The notes under the pieces are model-generated. The model ran no database searches. It was not told where the DNA came from and was given only the letters and a program-made list of their open reading frames with translations. Shown one piece after another: positions 54,660 through 63,209 of a stretch of DNA of 64,000 nucleotides (its first letter is position 1; every line of letters starts with the position of its first letter). The translations under genes were made by a program, and so were the position numbers. Source of the DNA: Bacteroidota bacterium (GTDB lineage: Bacteria; Bacteroidota; Bacteroidia; Chitinophagales; Chitinophagaceae); contig JAHEFK010000001.1 of NCBI GenBank assembly GCA_024640225.1, forward strand, positions 1-64,000, given 5' to 3'.

Positions 54660-56078
54660 ATGATTTTAATAACCTTATTGGCACTTCCCTTTGTTGCAGC
54701 ATTATTAAGTTTACTAGTGCCAAAACAAGCAAAAATACTTGCACTAGTTAGTAGTGCATTGGCTGTATTGATTACCCTGTATATGTCGATGCATATTGCA
54801 GAAGGAGCATTAACTATAGCGCAAGCATGGTTGCCCGATTTAGGTATTCAATTTGCTTTGCATGCAGATGGGTTAAGCTGCTCTTTAAGTTTGCTTACAG
54901 CATTGATTAGTTTCCTCGTTTTTCTAAACCTTAATAATAAAGAAGTTCCAAAAGCGGCTTCATTTTACAGCTTATTATTATTTGCACAAACCGGTTTGAT
55001 GGGTGTGTTTTTAGCCTCAGATGCTATGCTCTTTTATTTCTTTTGGGAACTAGCACTAATACCTATTTATTTTCTTTCTTCCATTTGGGGTGGAGAAAAT
55101 AGGATTAAAGTCACCTTTAAATTTTTCATTTATACTTTTATTGGTAGCTTAATGATGTTGGCAGGATTAATTTATTTAGGATTACAAACACCTGGTGCTG
55201 ATGCTTTTTCCTACCACGCTTTAGTAGCTGTGGGCAATAGTTTAAGCAATACACAACAAATTAGTTTATTTGTATTATTCTTTTTAGCCTTTGCTATTAA
55301 AATGCCTATTTTCCCATTTCATACTTGGCAACCCGATGCGTATGACGAAGCACCTACTAGTGTTACTATTTTCTTAAGTGCATTGATGGTTAAGATGGGT
55401 TTATATGCCGTACTTCGTTGGTTGATGCCCGTTTTGCCAGAAGGCGTTTCTTATTGGTCAAACACAGTAATTATTTTATCTATCATTGGAATTCTTTACG
55501 CTTCTATTATTGCTTTACAACAAACGAATATTAAACGTTTTATTGCTTACTCTTCAATAGCTCACATGGGTTTGATGTGTGCTGCAGCTTTTGTACAAAA
55601 TGATCTTGCTTTACACGGCGTTAAAATCCAAATGTTTATGCATGGTATTAATATTGCTGGCATGTGGTTGGTAGTAAGTATAATAGAAAATAGATATCAC
55701 ACAAAAGATATGAATGCGCTTGGTGGCATTGCAAGCACTATGCCTAAATTAGCCGTAGCTTTTGTAATTATTTCTTTTGCAAATATTGCATTGCCCTTAA
55801 CCAATGGTTTTGTTGGCGAGTTTATGTTGTTTGCTGGTATCTTTTCTAGTGCAAACCCTAGCCATGTGCTGTATATGGTATTGGCAGGTCTTGGTGTGAT
55901 TTTAGGTGCAGCATATACTTTACGTATGCTACAGAAAGTAGTTTTTGGAACAGCTTCCAATACTCAAGCAGTAAAAGATTTAAGTATAAATGAATGGTGT
56001 GTATTAGCAATTGTGCTTTCCTTAATTATAGCTTTAGGGGTATATGCTAAACCATTATTAACCTTAACGAGTTTTTAA
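54660..56078 (+). CDS. nuoM: NADH-quinone oxidoreductase subunit M
   Basis: Antiporter-like proton-pumping subunit of complex I, 472 residues with about 14 helices. The conserved FYFFWELALIPIYFLSSIWG (TM5 Glu) and FPFHTWQPDAYDEAPTSVTI, plus AYSSIAHMGLM, identify NuoM. It starts 21 bases after nuoL. Confidence 0.98.
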   Translation: MILITLLALPFVAALLSLLVPKQAKILALVSSALAVLITLYMSMHIAEGALTIAQAWLPDLGIQFALHADGLSCSLSLLTALISFLVFLNLNNKEVPKAASFYSLLLFAQTGLMGVFLASDAMLFYFFWELALIPIYFLSSIWGGENRIKVTFKFFIYTFIGSLMMLAGLIYLGLQTPGADAFSYHALVAVGNSLSNTQQISLFVLFFLAFAIKMPIFPFHTWQPDAYDEAPTSVTIFLSALMVKMGLYAVLRWLMPVLPEGVSYWSNTVIILSIIGILYASIIALQQTNIKRFIAYSSIAHMGLMCAAAFVQNDLALHGVKIQMFMHGINIAGMWLVVSIIENRYHTKDMNALGGIASTMPKLAVAFVIISFANIALPLTNGFVGEFMLFAGIFSSANPSHVLYMVLAGLGVILGAAYTLRMLQKVVFGTASNTQAVKDLSINEWCVLAIVLSLIIALGVYAKPLLTLTSF

Positions 56079-56112
56079 AATAACAATTTCATTAACGATA
56101 TATTAGTTCATC

Positions 56113-57492
56113 ATGATTTTAATAATAACTGCTTCTATAATTGGTGTTGTGTTGCTTTTCGCAAGTTTTTTACTGAAACATACCAGTAGCCTGCTGCATT
56201 TAGTAACTGTTTTGTTTGCTGCTTTGTTTGGCGTTGCTATATGGGAAGCTTTGCAACCTACGGCTATACTTACTCAGTCGTTTTATTTAGATGCCATCCG
56301 AGTAGATAGATTTACTAATCAGTTTAATGTATTAATTACCGGCTGTTTGTTTTTATATATACTCTTAATGAAGAAACATATTGCTGCAGTTGGTAAATAC
56401 AAAGCGGAGTACTTTGCTTTGATTGCCTTTATAATGGTTGGCATATTTATGTTAAGTAGTTTTAATAGTTTGCTTGTTATGTTTTTGGGTATAGAAATCG
56501 TTTCTATTCCTCAGTATATTTTAGCCGGAAGTGATAAAGAAAATTTAAAAAGTACAGAAGCATCTTTAAAGTATTTTTTAATGGGCGCTTTTTCAACAGG
56601 CTTTTTATTAATGGGTATTACCTTGCTTTACGGCGCTACCGGTAATTTTATGGTTAGTGAATTTAATTTTTTACAAGCAACAAGTATCAATCCAATAGCT
56701 TTGGGCGGCGTATTATTATTAATTGTTGCTTTTGGCTTTAAAGTATCGGCCGCTCCCATGCATTTATGGACGCCCGATGTATATGACGGTACGCCTACGC
56801 CCTTTACGGCATTTATGGCTACTATCGTAAAAGTAGCTGCATTTGTAGGGTTCATGCGTTTATTCCAAACGTCTTTTACCGCTATTAGCTCATCTTGGTC
56901 ATTGGTATTAGCTGTAGTCATTGCGCTTACTTTATTTGTAGGAAATATAACAGCGGTATTTCAACAAAGTGTAAAACGCATGTTGGCCTATTCGTCAATT
57001 GCTCAGGCTGGATTTATGCTATTTGCCATTATTTCTTTAAATGCAATAGGCCGTCAAGGTATGCTTGTTTATACTGTTGCTTATTCAGTTGCAAGCATTT
57101 GCTTCTTTGCTATTTTAATTAAAATGAAAGATTATACCTATGATGGGTTTAATGGATTGGCTAAAAAACAACCTTTTATTGCGGCTTTGGCTACAATTTA
57201 CATGCTTTCTTTAGCGGGTATTCCTTTAACAGGTGGATTTATGGCTAAATACTACATGCTTAAAGCAGTATTATTTGAGGGCAGCTACATGTGGTTAGCA
57301 ATTTTTGCCTTATTGATGGCAGCGGTAAGTGTTTATTATTATTTTAAAGTAATAATTGCCATGTATTTCAAAGAAGGGGAAGCTGCAATGATAGATTCCT
57401 TTACGAAAGAAGAAAAGTTATACCTTACCATAGGTGCTTTGGCATTACTCGTTGTGGGTATATTCCCAAGTTTACTTACCGGAACTATTTAG
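56113..57492 (+). CDS. nuoN: NADH-quinone oxidoreductase subunit N
   Basis: Third antiporter-like subunit, 459 residues, last gene of the operon. Landmarks are MFLGIEIVSIPQYILAGSDK with the TM5 Glu, PMHLWTPDVYDGTPTPFTAF and MLAYSSIAQAGFML. A strong terminator lies 25 bases downstream of the stop codon. Confidence 0.98.
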   Translation: MILIITASIIGVVLLFASFLLKHTSSLLHLVTVLFAALFGVAIWEALQPTAILTQSFYLDAIRVDRFTNQFNVLITGCLFLYILLMKKHIAAVGKYKAEYFALIAFIMVGIFMLSSFNSLLVMFLGIEIVSIPQYILAGSDKENLKSTEASLKYFLMGAFSTGFLLMGITLLYGATGNFMVSEFNFLQATSINPIALGGVLLLIVAFGFKVSAAPMHLWTPDVYDGTPTPFTAFMATIVKVAAFVGFMRLFQTSFTAISSSWSLVLAVVIALTLFVGNITAVFQQSVKRMLAYSSIAQAGFMLFAIISLNAIGRQGMLVYTVAYSVASICFFAILIKMKDYTYDGFNGLAKKQPFIAALATIYMLSLAGIPLTGGFMAKYYMLKAVLFEGSYMWLAIFALLMAAVSVYYYFKVIIAMYFKEGEAAMIDSFTKEEKLYLTIGALALLVVGIFPSLLTGTI

Positions 57493-57517
57493 ATTTCTAA
57501 GATTGAAAACGAACTTT

Positions 57518-57546
57518 AAAAGGGCTGCTACTAAGCAGCCCTTTTT
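57518..57546 (+). terminator. Terminator of the nuo operon
   Basis: A 12-bp perfect stem AAAAGGGCTGCT / AGCAGCCCTTTT with loop ACTA is followed by Ts. It closes the nuo transcript before scpB. Confidence 0.92.
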
Positions 57547-57638
57547 GGTATAATTTACCCACATCTGTGCATTTCTTTCTAAGGTAACTAACAAATACCT
57601 TAGTATTTTTATACTTCACAAGATTATAATTGTAGGGT

Positions 57639-58286
57639 ATGGATATAGAACAATTAATGCCGCATGTAGAAGCACTTGTATTTGCTAGCGAGCGACCAAT
57701 AACACAAATTGAAATTACAGAAATGATCAGTCAAGCAGTAGAGCTTCCAATTGAAATGGAGCGTATTTCTATTTGCATTGAGGCTATCAAAGAAAAATAC
57801 GCACAAGAATTTTATCCGTTTGAGTTGAGAGAGATAGGGGGTGGATTTCAATTTTTAACTAAAAAGGAATACCACAGAACGGTGTTGCAATTAAATGGCG
57901 ATAAGTACATTAAAAAACTATCTACTGCAGCTATGGAAACCTTAGCTATAGTAGCATACAAACAGCCTATTACTAAATCTGAAATTGAATATATTAGAGG
58001 TGTAAGTGCAGATTATTCTATTCAGAAACTTCTAGAAAAAGAACTTATTGTTATATCAGGAAGAAATGAAGATATGGTTGGAAAGCCATTGATTTACGCT
58101 ACTTCAAAGAATTTTATGGATTATTTGGGCATCAATGACCCAAGTCAATTGCCGCAATTAAGCGAATTAGCGAATGTAGACATTGTGGTTCCTACTGCAG
58201 CTACCGAAGCGCTTCCAGATGACACTCCAGGTAAATTAATCGTATCGGAAGATGGGGAATTAGTAGACCCTACAGATACGAACTAA
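57639..58286 (+). CDS. scpB: Segregation and condensation protein B (SMC-Scp complex)
   Basis: Winged-helix kleisin-associated subunit of the SMC-ScpAB condensin, which helps organise and segregate the chromosome. It has 215 residues with two winged-helix domains: the first begins IEQLMPHVEALVFASERPIT, the second includes STAAMETLAIVAYKQPITKS and IEYIRGVSADYSIQKLLEKE, which is the family hallmark. The C-terminal 30 residues are acidic and poorly conserved. scpA is not in this window. Confidence 0.95.
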   Translation: MDIEQLMPHVEALVFASERPITQIEITEMISQAVELPIEMERISICIEAIKEKYAQEFYPFELREIGGGFQFLTKKEYHRTVLQLNGDKYIKKLSTAAMETLAIVAYKQPITKSEIEYIRGVSADYSIQKLLEKELIVISGRNEDMVGKPLIYATSKNFMDYLGINDPSQLPQLSELANVDIVVPTAATEALPDDTPGKLIVSEDGELVDPTDTN

Positions 58287-58343
58287 GAAAGATGCTATAA
58301 GTTTCCGTTTTAATTACAATTCTAATTTTTGTTTTAATCATAA

Positions 58344-58369
58344 ATGCCTCAGTTTTCTGAGGTATTTTT
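58344..58369 (+). terminator. Terminator after scpB
   Basis: A nine-bp stem ATGCCTCAG / CTGAGGTAT (one G-T pair) with loop TTTT is followed by Ts. The distal arm and T run also spell TATTTTTG (58363-58370), a perfect -7 box for the downstream lipoprotein gene. Confidence 0.75.
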
Positions 58370-58413
58370 GTTTTAGTGGGCCTAAAATTTCTTATATTTA
58401 TAAAAATTTTATC

Positions 58414-59082
58414 GTGAAACAAGTCATATTAGCAGTTTTAGTTTTGGCAATTCTTTCGGCTTCTTCTTGCAAAAAATTAGAGGGAGATAACCAAAACCTA
58501 GTAGCCACTAACCAAAGTGTATTCGATTTGATGTCAACAAAACAGGGTTCTTGGTGGATGTATGGCAATAGAAATGATACGGTATTTATACGGTATGCAA
58601 CCGGTAAAGACACGACTAAACTGGGCTTGAAATATAGTTTTTATACCCGTAGAGATACCATAACTACCACTACCTCTCCGGAGTTTTTTGGTAAAAATGA
58701 AGGAAAGTACCTAACCCTTGTAGATTTGGATGGTAATGAAACGAATTATATCAATTATGTATTTTGGTATGATGGAAAAACCAGCTGGACCAATGATGGC
58801 GAGTATAATTCTGGTACTATTTTGGGAAAAGTAATTGTTACCATTTCTTCCGCTATCGTTCAAACAGGACTCACGATTACCCAAAATGGAAAAACCTATA
58901 ATGATGTGTATCATGTTCATTCCACTTTAAAAGCAGGTGCGCTAAATATCGATTTAGGAACTTTAGACATCTGGTTCGCTAAAAACATTGGTATCATTAG
59001 AGAGGAGGCCGATTTAAATGCATTAGGACTTTATAAAAATAAGTACACCGACTCCCTAATCAATTATCATATTCAACCTTAA
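58414..59082 (+). CDS. Predicted lipoprotein of unknown function (GTG start)
   Basis: A 222-residue protein starting with GTG at 58414. No in-frame ATG lies upstream, and the encoded MKQVILAVLVLAILSASSCK is a plausible lipoprotein signal (Cys19), although Ala at -3 makes the lipobox weak. The mature part is beta-rich with aromatic pairs (GSWWMYGNRNDTVFIRYATG, IDLGTLDIWFAKNIGIIREE). The last segment resembles lipoproteins in which a measured property is compared, but I recognise no family. It is a single-gene unit between two terminators. Confidence 0.75.
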   Translation: MKQVILAVLVLAILSASSCKKLEGDNQNLVATNQSVFDLMSTKQGSWWMYGNRNDTVFIRYATGKDTTKLGLKYSFYTRRDTITTTTSPEFFGKNEGKYLTLVDLDGNETNYINYVFWYDGKTSWTNDGEYNSGTILGKVIVTISSAIVQTGLTITQNGKTYNDVYHVHSTLKAGALNIDLGTLDIWFAKNIGIIREEADLNALGLYKNKYTDSLINYHIQP

Positions 59083-59088
59083 TAAAAC

Positions 59089-59113
59089 AACCCACTGTAA
59101 AGTGGGTTTTTTT
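59089..59113 (+). terminator. Terminator after the 222-residue lipoprotein gene
   Basis: An eight-bp stem AACCCACT / AGTGGGTT with loop GTAA is followed by a T run, seven bases after the stop codon. Confidence 0.88.
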
Positions 59114-59202
59114 GTGGATACATTTGTGCACAACCTAGTGCTTAATCCAACAAATATGATATTAAATAGCATTTTATTTTTGCAAATAATCTATTACCAA
59201 GT

Positions 59203-59210
59203 TAACTTTG
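59203..59210 (+). promoter_or_regulatory. Promoter of gcvP
   Basis: A perfect -7 box TAACTTTG is preceded by TTG at 59180-59182 with a 20-base spacer. The predicted leader is about 32 bases. No glycine riboswitch-like structure is recognisable in it, and it is too short to hold one. Confidence 0.75.
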
Positions 59211-59247
59211 CAGTCACAATTTAACGCCCTTATATACTTTTAATTTT

Positions 59248-62115
59248 ATGTCTTTATTTGCTCTACAACGTAACGAATTTAAAAGCCGACACATTGGCCC
59301 TAGTCAAGAAGCTACTGCAGCTATGCTTAAAACCATAGGAGAAAGTTCATTAGACAGCTTGATAGATAAAACGGTGCCTAATGCTATACGCATGCAATCG
59401 CCTTTAAATTTGCCAGCTCCAATGCATGAAGCTGCCTATTTGCAACATGTACAGGAAATGGGGAGTAAAAATATTGTAGCAAAGAATTTTATTGGGCAAG
59501 GTTACTATGGCACCTATACACCCAGTGTGATTTTGAGAACTATTTTCGAAAATCCAGGATGGTATACACAATACACACCTTACCAAGCAGAGATTGCGCA
59601 AGGTCGCTTAGAGAGCTTATTGAATTATCAAACGATGGTATCCGACTTAACAGGATTGCCCATAGCAAACGCTTCTTTATTAGATGAAGCAACTGCTGCA
59701 TCAGAAGCAATGACGATGTTCTTCAACATGTTAAATAAAAATCAGGATAGTATAGAGCGTCCAAAGTTTTTTGTAGATCAACATTGTTTCCCTCAAACTA
59801 TAGATGTATTAAAAACAAGAGCATTACCAATAGGTATCGAATTAATAATCGGTGACTATAAAACAGCTAGTCTTGATGCTACTTATTTTGGTGCTTTAGT
59901 GCAATATCCAAATGATAAAGGAAGCATCGAAGATTATGCTAATTTTATTCAAGCAGCACATCATGCTGGTGCATTTGTTGCAATGGCAACTGATTTGTTG
60001 GCACTAACTTTATTGAAAAGTCCAGGGGAATTAGGAGCAGATGCTGCTTTGGGTTCTGCTCAACGTTTTGGTGTACCAATGGGCTTTGGTGGCCCACATG
60101 CTGCCTTTTTTGCGGTGTCTGATGAATTTAAACGTCAAATTCCTGGTCGTATTATCGGTATTAGTATCGACGCAAATGGCAACAGAGCCTTGCGTATGGC
60201 TTTACAAACGCGTGAGCAACATATCAAAAGAGAAAAAGCAACTTCTAATATTTGTACCGCACAAGCGTTATTAGCAAATATGGCTGCGATGTACGCCGTA
60301 TATCACGGTCCACAAGGCTTGAAAACTATTGCAACGCGAATCAATCAATTAACATCAGCGCTTGCTACTGCCTTAAAAGCTGTAGCGCCTAATGTCATTA
60401 AAGTAGAAAATGCGTCCGCATTTGACACCCTATTGGTGCATGTGCCTGCAACAAAAACAATAGCTGCTTTAGCTAATGCAGCACATATCAACTTTAGATA
60501 TTTCAACGAAACACAACTTGGTATTTCATTAGATGAAACAACGAGTGTAGATGATATCAATGCAATAATTGCTTTATTTGCGAAAGCTTATGAAGGAATA
60601 AATACAGCTGCAAATATTATTGATGCGTCTATGATTCCAAGTGCTTTAGAAAGAACTAGTGCTTATTTAACGCATTCCGTTTTTAATAGTCATCATAGTG
60701 AAACGCAAATGATGCGCTATATAAAAAAATTAGAAAATAGAGATTTATCCTTAAATACTAGTATGATTTCATTAGGCTCTTGCACAATGAAATTAAATGC
60801 AGCAAGTGAAATGATGCCATTGAGCAATCCAAATTGGGGGGCTTTACATCCCTTTGCTCCTGCACATCAAACTTTAGGCTACCAAGAAATGGCCGATAAA
60901 TTAAGTGCGTTTTTATGTGAAATCACCAAATTTGATGCTTGTAGCTTACAACCCAATAGTGGTGCTCAAGGAGAATATGCTGGTTTATTAACCATCAGAA
61001 ATTATCACATCAGCAAAGGTGAGCATCATAGAGATGTAATGTTGATACCAATTTCTGCACATGGTACCAATCCAGCTTCTGCTGTTATGGCTGGTTATAA
61101 AGTTGTGGTAGTGAAAGCACTTGAAAATGGATATATCGATATAGCTGACCTTAAAGAAAAAGCACAAGCACACGCAGCCAATCTTGCAGGTATTATGATT
61201 ACGTATCCTTCAACCTATGGTGTGTATGAGGAAACGGTTATTGAAATTACTGATTTAATTCATCAGTACGGCGGACAAGTATACATGGATGGTGCCAATA
61301 TGAATGCGCAAGTTGGACTCACAGCACCGGGCTTAATTGGTGCAGATGTATGCCATTTGAATCTTCATAAAACATTTGCTATTCCGCACGGTGGTGGCGG
61401 ACCAGGCATGGGACCTATTTGTGTAAAAGCGCATCTTGCCCCACATCTTCCGGGTCATATTCACAACAATAGTGCTGTAACAGCTGTTTCTGCTGCACCT
61501 TATGGATCAGCATCTATTTTATTAATTTCTTATGCGTATATCTGCATGTTAGGTGCAGAAGGGGTAACTGATGCGACTAAGTATGCAATACTAAATGCTA
61601 ATTATATGCGTGCTCGCTTAGATAAAGCATATGATATTTTATATACCGGTGTAAGTGGAACTTGTGCGCATGAATTTATTGTAGATCTTCGTCCGTTTAA
61701 AGCAAGTGTTGGCGTAGAAGCGGAAGACATTGCTAAGCGTTTAATTGATTATGGTTTCCATGCTCCTACTATGAGTTTCCCTGTAGCCGGAACTATAATG
61801 ATAGAACCTACAGAAAGTGAAGATAAAGCTGAGCTCGATCGCTTTTGCGATGCTTTATTAGCAATTCGTGAAGAAATAAAAGCAATCGAAACGGGTAGTG
61901 CAGACAAAGCAAATAATGTATTGAAGCATGCACCTCATACGCAAGCATTGGTTTGTAGTACTTCTTGGGATAGGCCATATACGAGAGAGCAAGCAGCTTT
62001 CCCATTAGCTTATGTAAGTGAAAATAAATTCTGGCCATTTGTATCTAGAATTAATAACACGCATGGTGATAGAAATTTAGTATGTACGTGTGAGCCAACA
62101 GAAGCCTATATGTAA
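59248..62115 (+). CDS. gcvP: Glycine dehydrogenase (aminomethyl-transferring), P-protein
   Basis: PLP-dependent P-protein of the glycine cleavage system, which decarboxylates glycine and passes the aminomethyl group to lipoyl-GcvH. It is the fused single-chain form, 955 residues. The N-terminal half begins [20 protein letters not shown] and includes [12 protein letters not shown]. The C-terminal catalytic half has the PLP lysine in [20 protein letters not shown] and the [15 protein letters not shown] motif. gcvT and gcvH are not nearby. It is monocistronic, with its own promoter and a strong terminator. Confidence 0.98.
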   Translation: MSLFALQRNEFKSRHIGPSQEATAAMLKTIGESSLDSLIDKTVPNAIRMQSPLNLPAPMHEAAYLQHVQEMGSKNIVAKNFIGQGYYGTYTPSVILRTIFENPGWYTQYTPYQAEIAQGRLESLLNYQTMVSDLTGLPIANASLLDEATAASEAMTMFFNMLNKNQDSIERPKFFVDQHCFPQTIDVLKTRALPIGIELIIGDYKTASLDATYFGALVQYPNDKGSIEDYANFIQAAHHAGAFVAMATDLLALTLLKSPGELGADAALGSAQRFGVPMGFGGPHAAFFAVSDEFKRQIPGRIIGISIDANGNRALRMALQTREQHIKREKATSNICTAQALLANMAAMYAVYHGPQGLKTIATRINQLTSALATALKAVAPNVIKVENASAFDTLLVHVPATKTIAALANAAHINFRYFNETQLGISLDETTSVDDINAIIALFAKAYEGINTAANIIDASMIPSALERTSAYLTHSVFNSHHSETQMMRYIKKLENRDLSLNTSMISLGSCTMKLNAASEMMPLSNPNWGALHPFAPAHQTLGYQEMADKLSAFLCEITKFDACSLQPNSGAQGEYAGLLTIRNYHISKGEHHRDVMLIPISAHGTNPASAVMAGYKVVVVKALENGYIDIADLKEKAQAHAANLAGIMITYPSTYGVYEETVIEITDLIHQYGGQVYMDGANMNAQVGLTAPGLIGADVCHLNLHKTFAIPHGGGGPGMGPICVKAHLAPHLPGHIHNNSAVTAVSAAPYGSASILLISYAYICMLGAEGVTDATKYAILNANYMRARLDKAYDILYTGVSGTCAHEFIVDLRPFKASVGVEAEDIAKRLIDYGFHAPTMSFPVAGTIMIEPTESEDKAELDRFCDALLAIREEIKAIETGSADKANNVLKHAPHTQALVCSTSWDRPYTREQAAFPLAYVSENKFWPFVSRINNTHGDRNLVCTCEPTEAYM

Positions 62116-62142
62116 GAGCAGCTCTTGCTAGTAATAATAAAT

Positions 62143-62178
62143 AAAAAAACCGAGTAGCGAAAGCTACTCGGTTTTTTT
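62143..62178. terminator. Bidirectional terminator between gcvP and the convergent small gene
   Basis: A perfect 16-bp stem (core CCGAGTAGC / GCTACTCGG) with a GAAA tetraloop is flanked by A and T runs. Reversed, it also ends at the stop codon of the 78-residue gene on the minus strand. Confidence 0.92.
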
Positions 62179-62413
62179 ATTGTACATGTTTTTCAATAAT
62201 ATCGCTTACAGCTAAAATGATTTCGTAATCAATTGGTGGATGGTCACCGGGAACAATATCATAACGACCAATAGCTGCATATTGCATAGCAAATCTAGGA
62301 AGTCCTTGAATATTGATTTCGTAATAAAAACCGTCTGCTCGAGAATGAGGAACTACACTTACAAAAAAGTTCTTTTTGTTTGCCGTAATGTGGTCTGTGA
62401 AATGAGCAGGCAT
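62177..62413 (-). CDS. Small protein of unknown function coupled to the thioredoxin gene
   Basis: A 78-residue protein starting MPAHFTDHITANKKNFFVSV from ATG 62413. That ATG shares its A with the TAA stop of the upstream rhodanese-thioredoxin gene (TAATG), a classic translational-coupling junction, so this start is preferred over a longer in-frame extension inside that gene. No signal peptide or known motif is seen; the sequence looks like a small alpha/beta protein with FYYEINIQGLPRFAMQ. I do not recognise a family. Confidence 0.72.
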   Translation of the reverse strand: MPAHFTDHITANKKNFFVSVVPHSRADGFYYEINIQGLPRFAMQYAAIGRYDIVPGDHPPIDYEIILAVSDIIEKHVQ

Positions 62414-63117
62414 TAGTTGATTTGTTTTTTTATAGCAGCTTCCATTTCTTGTTCTTCTAAGATTCCTTCCGCTCTCCAAGCTTCTTTACCCTCTTTATAC
62501 AAAATAAAGGTTGGCATATGCAATACTTGTTGGTCTTGAATAATTAACGTCTGAACGCCACCATCTACTTTAATAAAGTGTATTTTATTCGAAAATTGTT
62601 GTTGCATTTTTTTATAAACAGGTTCCATTTTTCTGCAAGGTGGGCACCATGGCGCACCAATATCAACTAATACATAAGTAGCTGCTTTCAGCATTTCTTG
62701 ATAGGCTGCAGGGGTGATTTGTACGGTATTATTATTACCCTCTATTTCTTTACCTTCTGCCCGCCAAGCTGTTATGCCGCCTTCTAATTCGTTTACTTCC
62801 GTGAAGCCTTTTTCACGTAAAATAGAGGAAGCACGTTTACTTCTGCCGCCACTTAAACAATATACAAACACAGGTTTTTTCTTATCTAATGCATTGATGC
62901 GTCTATTAAATTCTTCGCCATCTTGTATGGGCGCTAACATGGCTCCTTTAATATGACCAGAAGCAAATTCTTCTGCACTGCGCACATCTAAAAATTGTGC
63001 ATTTTTATTTTCCAATCCTTTTTGAAAAGTCTCCACATCAACTGTTTGCGACTGCACACAGGCATTATGAACAAGCAATAAATAACAACAAAATAAAAGA
63101 CGGAACATTTTTTTCAT
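62413..63117 (-). CDS. Rhodanese-thioredoxin fusion protein, exported
   Basis: A 234-residue protein from ATG 63117. The N-terminus MKKMFRLLFCCYLLLVHNAC is a signal sequence, possibly lipoprotein-type at Cys20 although the lipobox is atypical. A rhodanese domain (about 28-125) has FLDVRSAEEFASGHIKGAM and the active-site loop YCLSGGRSKRA with Cys87. A thioredoxin domain (about 132-234) has GAPWCPPCRKMEP with WCPPC at 157-161 and the cis-Pro in HMPTFILYKEG. It probably handles disulfide or sulfane-sulfur chemistry in the periplasm, which is inference. Longer in-frame starts at 63153 and 63168 exist, but a perfect -7 box five bases before 63117 favours this one. Confidence 0.9.
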   Translation of the reverse strand: MKKMFRLLFCCYLLLVHNACVQSQTVDVETFQKGLENKNAQFLDVRSAEEFASGHIKGAMLAPIQDGEEFNRRINALDKKKPVFVYCLSGGRSKRASSILREKGFTEVNELEGGITAWRAEGKEIEGNNNTVQITPAAYQEMLKAATYVLVDIGAPWCPPCRKMEPVYKKMQQQFSNKIHFIKVDGGVQTLIIQDQQVLHMPTFILYKEGKEAWRAEGILEEQEMEAAIKKQIN

Positions 63118-63122
63118 AGTCT

Positions 63123-63130
63123 CAAAAATA
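63123..63130 (-). promoter_or_regulatory. -7 box of the rhodanese-thioredoxin gene, abutting the start codon
   Basis: Minus-strand TATTTTTG is a perfect match, separated from the ATG at 63117 by only AGACT. Transcription should start at the A of the ATG or within a base or two, predicting a leaderless mRNA. Confidence 0.55.
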
Positions 63131-63209
63131 ACTAAAAGGAATGTATTTTTCATGAATTTTATAATCAATATTATCGTAGTTTTATATGTCTAAATTTTAA
63201 TAACCAATC

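Noticed and set aside
59216-59247. Glycine riboswitch upstream of gcvP
   Set aside because: The predicted leader is only about 32 bases, far too short, and no riboswitch core is visible.
62414-62479. N-terminal extension of the 78-residue protein into the thioredoxin gene
   Set aside because: The extension is a frame-shifted reading of the thioredoxin C-terminus, and the TAATG junction explains the start at 62413.
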